Below, piece by piece: positions 60,501-64,000 of a stretch of DNA of 64,000 nucleotides (position 1 is the first letter of the stretch; every line of letters begins with the position of its first letter). Under the pieces are notes generated by a model. It was not told the DNA's origin. It made no database searches and worked only from the letters and a program-made list of their open reading frames with translations. Where the stretch lies: NCBI GenBank assembly GCA_036874045.1, contig CM072347.1, positions 3,412,501 through 3,476,500 on the forward strand, read 5' to 3'. Both the position numbers and the translations under genes were made by a program. This DNA is from Cymodocea nodosa. Its lineage: Eukaryota; Streptophyta; Magnoliopsida; Alismatales; Cymodoceaceae.

Positions 60501-62228
60501 ATTTGATGCAAGACAGAAAAATGCTACATTCAGGCAAGAGTTGGAAAGGAGCAGTGCACGATTTTTGGACCCTAAGCAATGGGAAAGCAAGAGACGGAAA
60601 GGAAAATCACTCCTTTTATATGGTTGGAATTTTTAAAATTATTTTCCCTTGTTTCCAATACACACTAACATCTTAAGGATCAAAATTTAGCTACTTTCCT
60701 TTTCCATGGTTGAATTCCACTAAGCACAACACCCCTAAAGGAAAGTGAATAAAAAATTGTTTATTGGTAAGAGGGTATTACATAGATGGATATCCAATAA
60801 CTCATATAATTCATACATGATATGCTACATCTCTAATAAATATATATGGAGAAAAAAAAAATAGAGAAGAACTTGAAAGAAGGTGCAAAAGGGAGGATGG
60901 AAATACTTGTATGAAATGTCCAATTAGTTGAGACCAAGGGTTTTAGGGAAGACACTTGGGCAGTGCCAAGGTGCCCAAGTGGATTTTTAAGTCCAACTTC
61001 ACCCTAGACGCCCAAATTTGTTGAGTTAGGTGGATTATGGTGAATCCAATTAAGTATCTAATAAAGATCCAGGTATGGCGAATCATATATAAATGTTTGT
61101 TAGGGTTTCTAAACCCTAAAAAAAAAAATCTTTGCGCACTCTTCTCTCCCCCCACCTCTCACCTTTGGCAGCTGCAATAATGTTTGTTAGCTCTCTACCC
61201 TAAAATATATTCTATATATTTTGGGAATATTATACATGTATATGTTATTTTGAAAAAAAATTAATTAATAGGAACACCTAGGCACCCTTGGCTAGTGCCT
61301 TGCTGCCTTAACAACCTTGGTTGGGACAACACAAAAGTGGAGAGATTATGGAACAAGGATTAACATCATGGAAGAAAGAAGGCAAGTTTAGTTCCAAAAT
61401 TGTTTGCCATTTTCTGGAACACGTGACACAAGAAATGCAGAAGCATAGTGTAGGTCAAGGTTATTAGGGTGCCAAGACACCTAGGCTGCCTTGGAGGCCT
61501 TAAGTACTCGCTTATGTACCCATATTAATATATATATATTTTTTAAATATGTATATGTATATTAGTTAGATATTTTTATGTATATTAATAATTAATAATA
61601 CATAAACAAATAGTGTAAACTAACTTATAAAAATGAGTCAGCAATAAACACAACAATATGGTATTTAAAAGTCACCAACTTATAAATTAATTTGGTTAAA
61701 AGTCAATACACTATAACAAATAAAATATTCAAAGTCTTAATAATATAACAGTCCATACCATAATCCTACTATGTGAGATCAACCATATAAATCATCTTCT
61801 TCCATATATTGTCATCTATGGTTAAATCAACAGAGAAACTGACGTTATGTAGTTCAAAAAGGAAAAAGCTGCAAATAAAGTATTTTCCATCTTGTACCTC
61901 TTTAAAGTTAATCTGTCATAATGATCCAGGGAAAATATATGATTGTTTTATGGTTCATTTAGGGAAAAATATCGTATGCAAATAAAGGAATTGTAATGAC
62001 TAACAAGTGCTGAAGACATTGGACAACTAATCCCAGCAAAAAGAAGTTAGCAAGTGACTGAGTACCAGGGTGACACGACAAATGTTTGTTTTCGGGGGTA
62101 CCACATCCATCTGGCCCAAATCTTCAACAAGGGCACTCCAATCACCAGTTACTATATGTATTATGGATGCAAGCATAGCTAATTGGTGTCTTTTCTCCAT
62201 TCGGCAAAGTAATCCAAAATCAAGAAAC
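24122..62228 (-). CDS. ABC1K (ADCK/UbiB-type) kinase gene, seven 3' coding exons across 38 kb
   Basis: Seven minus-strand exons join without frame conflict: 62228-62066, 46910-46845, 42212-42119, 41922-41810, 26339-26269, 25917-25767 and 24547-24122. Together they give 360 residues plus a stop. The product starts one codon before FLDFGLLCR, the kinase DFG motif, then runs HQLAMLASIIHIVTGDW, MDVVPPKTN, LGKIWSIALKYHFRMPPYYTL, LAVAADPDFKTFQAACPYVV, LVLRLLTSNDGIVVRRLLM and ESRSLIRAMISSEAVLFRQ. This is the conserved order of plant ABC1K proteins. These atypical kinases regulate quinone/prenyl-lipid metabolism in plastids or mitochondria. The N-terminal kinase exons and any targeting peptide lie right of the window, so the exact member cannot be named. 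The coding sequence is intact, and every intron has GT-AG ends. Confidence 0.92.
25767..25917 (-). CDS. ABC1K exon (1 nt + 50 codons)
   Basis: 151 nt: completes Arg, then ESMGGLTKLDSSFNLDSS and the conserved DLVLRLLTSNDGIVVRRLLM, ending NV. The donor is GTG|GTATTT. An alternative donor two codons... one codon earlier (AAT|GTGG) would also stay in frame; the chosen one restores the usual family spacing before SLIRAM. Confidence 0.9.
26269..26339 (-). CDS. ABC1K exon (23 codons + 2 nt)
   Basis: 71 nt: VVFNKRREFHWRNLSLFLKL then GFI, ending two bases into an Arg codon. The acceptor is TATGCAG and the donor ATAAG|GTATTA. Separated from the preceding exon by a 15.5 kb TE-filled intron. Too short to appear as an ORF. 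Confidence 0.92.
26340..27395. other. Intron DNA of the ABC1K gene, no TE recognised
   Basis: AT-rich, unique-looking sequence at the 3' end of the 15.5 kb intron, before the solo LTR. No coding signal on either strand. Confidence 0.5.
27396..29423 (-). repeat. Solo LTR of family A in an ABC1K intron
   Basis: 2028 bp, same orientation as and homologous to 4388-6437 (shared blocks include the GTCGATC region, the MITE-free central part and the ATTCGGATA end). The ends are TGCTTA...CTAAATA, so the final CA has decayed to TA. Flanking AAACT (27391-27395) and AGACT (29424-29428) look like a 5 bp TSD with one mutation. No PBS or internal region follows. Confidence 0.8.
29446..29568 (-). repeat. 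3' LTR of copia 29446-35212
   Basis: 123 bp. It starts only 17 bp beyond the TSD of the solo LTR, so two insertions occurred almost at the same spot. Its outer base pair reads TA where the partner LTR has TG. Confidence 0.88.
29569..30117 (-). pseudogene. Copia RNase H remnant
   Basis: The reading LTYIKDTLGKCLLYQANGHL, then AFLDVGYIRDK and FTYVRGNLVTWRNKK, is the copia RNase H start and core. Stops follow. Interrupted upstream at about 30118 by the 1 kb insertion. Confidence 0.85.
30118..31152. mobile_element. Insertion of about 1 kb in copia RNase H; TIR-like ends AGGGTT
   Basis: The copia frame stops near 30118 and resumes near 31153. The inserted piece begins AGGGTTAATGCCTAAT and, reading from the other end, AGGGTTGTTAGTGTACG. 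Subterminal GGAAAGGAAAATT-like blocks occur near both ends, similar to the elements at 37201-38128 and 59717-60675. The middle (30310-30720) has ORFs without recognised domains. There is no transposase. Exact ends and TSD are uncertain. Confidence 0.5.
31153..32080 (-). pseudogene. Copia reverse transcriptase remnant
   Basis: The minus-strand reading shows pieces such as VTRPDIT, SQFMHKSR, DGFVDRCKAWLVARGFTQEY and VDYVETFS, broken by many stops and frameshifts. Confidence 0.75.
32600..33340 (-). pseudogene. Copia integrase remnant
   Basis: Readable parts include FDLIHCDVWG, YYIVLVDYF, LRIDNALEF and YISQQNRIAERKH, the integrase core motifs (HCDVWG, D-N-x-x-E-F and QNGxAERKH forms) with substitutions and stops. 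Confidence 0.8.
33770..35077 (-). pseudogene. Copia gag with CCHC zinc knuckle
   Basis: The open piece 34127-33882 carries CHHCGKVGHKQDWC, a complete CX2CX4HX4C knuckle, after a basic SSQGRGKTNGG stretch. Upstream gag is in several broken frames up to the PBS at 35078. Confidence 0.8.
35090..35212 (-). repeat. 5' LTR of copia 29446-35212
   Basis: 123 bp, directly adjoining the PBS. The other LTR differs by scattered substitutions. Confidence 0.9.
35218..36029. other. Intron DNA, no gene or TE recognised
   Basis: AT-rich sequence between the copia element and a LINE fragment, with short direct repeats such as ATTAATATTAAGAAACATAATAT at about 35900-35970. No coding signal. Confidence 0.45.
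36030..36614 (+). pseudogene. RTE-type LINE endonuclease fragment
   Basis: Across broken frames the plus strand reads NGI, KIIVVSAYTP, then FIGGNLN, GFGNKNEKGNSILDF, LLVANTYFRKRDEH and a final TTQHRLLDI-like block. This is the apurinic endonuclease domain of plant RTE-clade LINEs ('craniofacial development protein 2-like'). The catalytic stretch is disrupted by stops. It is ended at about 36615 by a copia LTR. Confidence 0.82.
36615..36758 (+). repeat. 5' LTR of truncated copia
   Basis: 144 bp, TG...CA, directly followed by a tRNA-Met-type PBS. It contains a TATATATATATTC promoter-like stretch. Confidence 0.75.
37201..38128. mobile_element. TIR-like non-autonomous element inside copia
   Basis: The left end is AGTCCATTAGTACACAAC. 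The reverse complement of the right end is AGCTTAGTGCACATC, matching over the TTAGT(A/G)CACA core. A second copy of the right-end block (GTGCACTAACATCTTA) lies at about 38060-38076. Copia coding is intact in meaning on both sides. A subterminal GAAAAGTC..GAAAGTC stretch (37250-37330) is shared with 59770-59860. No transposase; the TSD is unclear. Confidence 0.5.
38881..40735 (-). mobile_element. Ty1/copia remnant, 5' part
   Basis: A probable 5' LTR (40592-about 40735), a PBS TGGTATTAGGAGC (minus, 40591-40579) and broken gag lead to the pre-integrase region 39372-39082 (LEKVLYVPDFLVDFLFVNAI, then FQDLQIKRRIG). It stops near 38900, where the oppositely oriented copia ends. Integrase core, RT and 3' LTR are missing. 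Confidence 0.75.
40736..41809. other. Intron DNA with CAAGGC-type repeats
   Basis: 41040-41220 contains AAGGTGTTTAAGGCAAGAG, GGCAAGCACCTTACC and ACTAGGCAAGTTGCC, part of a family of inverted CAAGG/CCTAGG words found again near 42.6, 58.4, 60.9, 61.3 and 61.5 kb. No gene is recognised in the rest. Confidence 0.45.
41810..41922 (-). CDS. ABC1K exon (2 nt + 37 codons)
   Basis: 113 nt: completes Gly, then LAVAADPDFKTFQAACPYVV and QKLIYDNSLATRRILQS. The acceptor is CATCTTCAG and the donor TCG|GTATCA. The intron to the preceding exon is only 196 bp. Confidence 0.95.
42119..42212 (-). CDS. ABC1K exon (31 codons + 1 nt)
   Basis: 94 nt: VLGKIWSIALKYHFRMPPYY followed by TLVLRSLASLE, ending one base into a Gly codon. 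The acceptor is TCTCACAG and the donor GAAG|GTAAAC. No long ORF shows it, since the exon ends quickly in intron stops. Confidence 0.95.
42213..43139. other. Intron DNA, no gene
   Basis: A CAAGGCAACTGCC...GGTGAC block lies at about 42575-42670, followed by a C-rich stretch (42830-43060) that may belong to the end of the gypsy element. No confident coding signal. Confidence 0.4.
43140..46260 (-). mobile_element. Ty3/gypsy element remnant (RT to C-terminal chromodomain-like region)
   Basis: Minus-strand order: a pre-RT segment with the HPEVNKLLQAY and PKMQTQDQRI equivalents (about 46150-46050), RT (45950-45550: VLLVKKKDGLWQMYITYREL, DRYPMLIIDKLLDELGQAKV), RNase H and connection (45425-45237: FVSFLGLASYYHWFIKDF), integrase core (about 44400-44290: NFDERLLPLKGRTNILVV) and the tail 43647-43340 (AYRLQLP-type, then SATWEDY, a chromodomain-like element). 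43140-43340 is probably 3' UTR/LTR. Gag and protease are not found. Stops are frequent; it is dead. Confidence 0.85.
46261..46844. other. Intron DNA upstream of the gypsy remnant
   Basis: No gene or repeat recognised between the gypsy remnant and the 46845 exon. Confidence 0.45.
46845..46910 (-). CDS. ABC1K exon (22 codons)
   Basis: 66 nt, phase 0 on both sides: DLEQTLGEMVLVDGVPDIKFSK. The acceptor is TATTACAG and the donor AAG|GTTAGT. It sits alone between a 15.2 kb and a 4.6 kb intron. Confidence 0.93.
47150..48122 (-). pseudogene. RTE-type LINE, reverse transcriptase and 3' end
   Basis: The minus-strand reading gives a CMLFADD-like box (ILFVDDNFD, about 47950-47990), then KISVVEI.ILRWINGN (about 47440-47500; the KMSVAEMRMLRWM motif of plant RTE elements) and FRCFDHIF. 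The end carries the widely conserved RTE 3' block CCATAATCCCACTATGTGG (about 47157-47176 on plus). Many stops. Cut at 48122 by the next copia. Confidence 0.82.
48128..48264 (+). repeat. 5' LTR of copia 48128-51825
   Basis: 137 bp, directly followed by the PBS. The RTE LINE lies immediately left of the TSD. Confidence 0.9.
48660..51640 (+). pseudogene. Copia pol remnant (integrase, RT, RNase H)
   Basis: Integrase: LGHKYYIVFVNDFSQVSWVY (about 49096), LRTDNAFEF (49250), KVVERKHRH (about 49360). RT: SCRWVYTIKH (50280), YGIDYFETFSL (50370), LNKAIYRLKQSPKEWFEKF (50572 on) and a YIDSMLLTGDD catalytic box in which the usual DD is DS. RNase H: GYSDTGYVGDKVDRKSTFGF (51210) and the terminal VANIFTKGF (51590). 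The 50572-50958 and 51040-51387 parts are open, the others broken. Confidence 0.88.
51689..51825 (+). repeat. 3' LTR of copia 48128-51825
   Basis: 137 bp, matching the 5' LTR with about a dozen differences. Confidence 0.9.
52019..52177 (+). repeat. 5' LTR of LARD-like element
   Basis: 159 bp, followed by the PBS. Confidence 0.88.
53427..54064 (+). mobile_element. 638 bp internally deleted copia nested in the LARD-like element
   Basis: The LTRs are 53427-53532 (106 bp) and 53941-54064 (124 bp, with an extra 18 bp block). A perfect TSD GTCTC lies at 53422-53426 and 54065-54069. The PBS TGATATCAAAAG follows the first LTR. The 408 bp interior keeps only the end of RNase H: YYNNQVAIHIAQN-like, then VTKKVISTPYV, ELANIFTKGL and CNKLGM (about 53600-53935). 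The rest of gag-pol was deleted, leaving a TRIM-like copy. Confidence 0.9.
54590..54950. repeat. Purine-rich low-complexity block
   Basis: About 360 bp of almost pure A/G on the plus strand (GAAAA, AAAGG, GGAAGAAG words). It generates long Phe/Ser/Leu-rich ORFs on the minus strand that are artefacts. Confidence 0.8.
56460..56935 (+). repeat. Imperfect minisatellite, GATGACATGGCATCCATCCT unit
   Basis: Around 20 diverged copies of a unit of about 22-24 bp with core (T/A)ATGA(C/T)(A/G)TGG(C/T)A. Variants replace CAT by AAA or GTA. Confidence 0.82.
56946..57130 (+). repeat. Imperfect minisatellite, AATGGGCCTTTAAGCCCA unit
   Basis: Five to six diverged units of about 30-36 bp with core GG(C/A)AATGG(G/A)CC(T/A)TT(A/G)A(A/G)CCCA. 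Confidence 0.75.
57405..57564 (+). repeat. 3' LTR of LARD-like element
   Basis: 160 bp, homologous to 52019-52177 with many substitutions, indicating age. Confidence 0.88.
57570..59716. other. Intron DNA, probably old repeat debris
   Basis: 57750-58140 is a pyrimidine-rich, leader-like stretch with TATAAAACC, which could be an LTR remnant. 58360-58430 has CAAGG/CCTAGG-type words. 58980-59210 (minus) has a short ORF resembling nothing known. No confident gene. Confidence 0.4.
59717..60675. mobile_element. TIR-like element carrying a captured LRR receptor-kinase fragment
   Basis: The left boundary region reads CTCATTAGTGCATGAC; the right reads CACACTAACATCTTAAG, whose reverse complement is CTTAAGATGTTAGTGTG. 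Both share the TTAGTG end with the elements at 37201-38128 and 30118-31152. The GAAATGTTCGAAAAGTTAGAATT subterminal block (59785 on) matches the corresponding block at about 37243. The interior contains host-gene sequence (60027-60401). No transposase. Exact ends, TSD and class are unresolved; it behaves like a Pack-type element. Confidence 0.5.
60027..60401 (+). pseudogene. LRR receptor-like kinase fragment (last LRRs to transmembrane segment)
   Basis: One frame runs from 60027 to 60401: GSLPMLTSLNLLNDNLSKEI, then GKLKLNDLNLSFNSLSNPVP, FENATYTNSFLFN and CNSQSEPV. A hydrophobic segment LALFISLGTVIFLATMVFAF follows. This is the final leucine-rich repeats, the LRR C-cap and the transmembrane helix of a class XI LRR-RLK (HSL/At5g25930-like). 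Three in-frame stops but no frameshift. It begins after a TTTTATAG, possibly an ancestral intron acceptor. No kinase domain follows, so it is a fragment and not a decayed full gene. Confidence 0.85.
60676..62065. other. Intron DNA with CAAGG/CCTAGG words and an RTE 3' tail
   Basis: Blocks at about 60925-61025, 61260-61330 and 61450-61520 contain GGTGCCAAG, ACCTAGGC and GCCTTGG words in inverted arrangement. At about 61750-61815 lies CCATAATCCTACTATGTG, the RTE LINE 3' block (minus), homologous to 47157-47215. No gene. Confidence 0.5.
62066..62228 (-). CDS. ABC1K exon with DFG motif
   Basis: 163 nt: 1 nt completing a split codon plus 54 codons. The acceptor is TTTCTTAG and the donor CTG|GTACTC. 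It encodes FLDFGLLCRMEKRHQLAM, then the HIVTGDWSALVEDL and MDVVPPKTNICRVTL segments. The Asp of DFG binds metal in this kinase family. The previous exon (HADPHPGN region) is not found between here and 64000. Confidence 0.93.
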
Positions 62229-62643
62229 CTAAGAAACACAAAAAATAATCAGATATTAAAGATCAAAAAATAGAAGTATTGTAAACAACATTTTATATAA
62301 GAGAAAAGAGTAAGGCTGCAAAGTGCAATGTCAAATTAAGTGGCAAGAATCACAAGACAGACATGGAAACCAAGATGAAAACTCAGAAAGATGTAGACAT
62401 CTGAGATTAATAAGAAACAAGGACCAATCTAATCAATGGTATTGATATATATGAAGGGCACAGTATGCTGTGTGATGCTAGATTATTTACATAAATTAAA
62501 TATATGATGCACACACTTGAAAATATATATGCATTCCCATTCTTGAGGACATGCATGAAAATAAACAATCACATTTGATGTGTATGCATATCGAGAAAAC
62601 ATAGATTTTTGAGCAAGTATTGAGAAATCATGGTTGCCAAGGT
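62229..62643. other. Intron DNA upstream of the DFG exon
   Basis: No upstream ABC1K exon or TE is seen here. 62634-62643 (TTGCCAAGGT) is the left target-site copy of the LINE. Confidence 0.5.
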
Positions 62644-63227
62644 AGCAAAGAGAATGTTTTTAGGTGGATCTAGACCTCCTAAGGAGTTCTCATAGTCAAG
62701 ACCACATGGGAGATGACTTGTAAGAGATGTCACTTAATTGGATGGGAGAGGGGTCTGTGGAATAAGTTCTTGTCATCCAAAATTTCCTTCTTTCCATGAA
62801 GGCTTTTCCAATCCATTTTACCAACTGAAATTAATGCTCAAAGGAGAGGCCTTCATCTGGCTTTGCATTGCAAATGTTGTCAGCTATCACCTCAAGCTGA
62901 CTCATCCCACTACCTCTGCTTTGAAGGAGAGTGGGCCACTCTTTGTAGAATCTAGATCAGCAGAAAGCTTTGACTACACATCGAGAACAAGGACAATGGT
63001 TGCTGTTTGTCAAGGAGGTGTTGTTCAGAAGTAGTAAGAAACTCTTCACAAACACCATCAAATACTTAATTGCTTCTACACTTTAGGAATGCTGGAAGGA
63101 GCACTGAGCTATGATTTATGACAAACAAAAAGGTTCCACTAATAGAATCCAATGCTGACTTGAGGACTTACAGATCTTCACTTGTACTCCTAGCAAACAA
63201 TGGTGTAGACTAGAGCAAACTGAGAGT

Positions 63228-63764
63228 TTGACTGAGTTGGGCTTTAGATCCCTTATTCTAAACAAGTCTGTGGTGCGATGGATTGGCTGGAAATGCCTTG
63301 AGGTTTCTAATTTTAAGCTAACTTTTAATGGAGCTGTGAATCAGGAAGGAAACGGCATAGGGAATGGAATTATTAAGGATGAGGAAGGCAATCTTATCCT
63401 TGCTTTTCATGACAAGTTTGGATTGTCCATTGCTGTCCTGGTTGAACTCCAGGCTCTGTATCAAACCCTGTCTACCTGCAGGAACGTTGGTTTCAATATA
63501 AAAAGGCTTGAGGTGGAGATAGACTCCCTTACTGTTTTCAAAGTGATCAAAGATGGAAGCTGCCCACTGATTCAAGCTGCTCCATTTTGGTGTGATCTTT
63601 GTGAGATGCTGAACCATGTGCACTCCTTCAATCATATACTTCGTGAAGGCAATCATGTGGTGGACATGCTAGCTAAGATGGGCCTCTACAAGTCTAAATG
63701 TGTATATGAGCAATTAAAGGACCTACCTTTGGGAATCCATAGACAGATCATGCTGGATAAATGA
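63228..63764 (+). CDS. RNase H domain at the end of LINE ORF2 (open, 178 codons)
   Basis: This is a plant LINE/retroelement-type RNase H (RVT_3 family) that would cleave RNA in RNA:DNA hybrids. It starts near W21 (WKCLEVSNFKLTFNGAV), where the first catalytic Asp position reads N34 (FNG instead of LDG). E73 (VELQALYQTL), D99 (EVEIDS) and D146 (REGNHVVDMLAKMG) are present. The frame is open to a TGA at 63762-63764. The ATG is internal to the ancestral ORF2 and not a real start; upstream frames are broken. Open by youth or chance, and probably not expressed as a host gene. The substituted Asp suggests it is inactive. Confidence 0.75.
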   Translation: MTELGFRSLILNKSVVRWIGWKCLEVSNFKLTFNGAVNQEGNGIGNGIIKDEEGNLILAFHDKFGLSIAVLVELQALYQTLSTCRNVGFNIKRLEVEIDSLTVFKVIKDGSCPLIQAAPFWCDLCEMLNHVHSFNHILREGNHVVDMLAKMGLYKSKCVYEQLKDLPLGIHRQIMLDK

Positions 63765-63918
63765 GAAATCCCCAGCTGCCGGTGCTATTAATGTCCACTA
63801 ATTTTCCATTTTCTGGCTTTTTTTTTTCTGGGTTGGCTCTTTTTGTGAGCTTCATCTAACCATGTAATTCACCATTTTGAGCGGGCCCCCACCCCAATAG
63901 TAGATTGAGGATTTACTT

Positions 63919-63943
63919 AAAATAATAATAATAATAATAATAA
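63919..63943 (+). repeat. (AAT)n tail of the LINE
   Basis: About eight AAT units directly before the TSD. L1-type LINEs end in A-rich or microsatellite tails. Confidence 0.85.
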
Positions 63944-64000
63944 TTGCCAAGGTGATAGGTAATGTCAACATGACACCACCTCAAAATGTCCAAGGTGAGA

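Larger units (their letters stand above)
62644..63943 (+). mobile_element. 5'-truncated L1-type LINE with TSD
   Basis: A 1.3 kb plus-strand piece flanked by the 10 bp direct repeat TTGCCAAGGT (62634-62643 and 63944-63953). It ends in an (AAT)n tail (63919-63943). The interior has the zf-RVT region of L1-like ORF2 (LPTEINAQRRGLHLA-type reading near 62815-62865, then CKCC), then an RNase H domain (63228-63764) and a 3' UTR. Endonuclease and most RT are absent, as expected of 5' truncation. It is antisense to the ABC1K gene, in its intron. Confidence 0.82.

Noticed and set aside
1-64000. CRISPR arrays, bacterial operons or riboswitches
   Set aside because: No regularly spaced repeats with unique spacers and no prokaryotic gene organisation. 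The minisatellites have no spacers, and the genes are spliced.

Overview
This is plant nuclear DNA, almost certainly from an angiosperm. It holds a spliced patatin-like gene, a spliced ABC1-type kinase gene, and many Ty1/copia, Ty3/gypsy, L1-type and RTE-type retroelement remnants with plant-type primer-binding sites. The species cannot be fixed from the sequence. The very large, transposon-filled introns would suit a woody or early-diverging lineage, but that is only a guess.

Layout. (1) 1-6.4 kb: the 5' part of a large minus-strand LTR element, with a 2.05 kb LTR, a tRNA-Asp-type PBS, a zinc-knuckle fragment and a 742-codon single-frame pseudogene. (2) 6.86-13.87 kb: a minus-strand copia element with a perfect target-site duplication (TSD). 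It is interrupted by a solo LTR of the first family and by a piece carrying a 5S rRNA-like sequence. (3) 16.2-18.2 kb: an intact, GC-rich two-exon patatin-like (pPLAIII-type) gene on the plus strand. (4) 18.2-24.1 kb: an intergenic stretch with G-tracts and microsatellites. (5) 24.1-62.2 kb: the seven 3'-most coding exons of one minus-strand ABC1K (ADCK/UbiB) kinase gene. Its introns include two of more than 15 kb and one of 4.6 kb. The upstream kinase exons lie beyond the window.

Most DNA inside the ABC1K introns is transposon: a solo LTR and an adjoining copia element, an RTE LINE endonuclease fragment cut by another copia, a gypsy chromovirus-like pol, an RTE reverse-transcriptase tail, a short copia, a large non-coding LTR element with a nested 638 bp copia derivative, a TIR-like element carrying an LRR receptor-kinase fragment, and a 5'-truncated L1-type LINE with an RNase H domain.

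Only two host genes look functional. They are convergent, about 5.9 kb apart, and have no evident functional link. Everything else is retroelement debris at various stages of decay. The main results are the reconstruction of the ABC1K gene across 38 kb from seven phase-compatible exons, and the nesting history of the elements read from TSDs. I found no convincing undescribed biological system.
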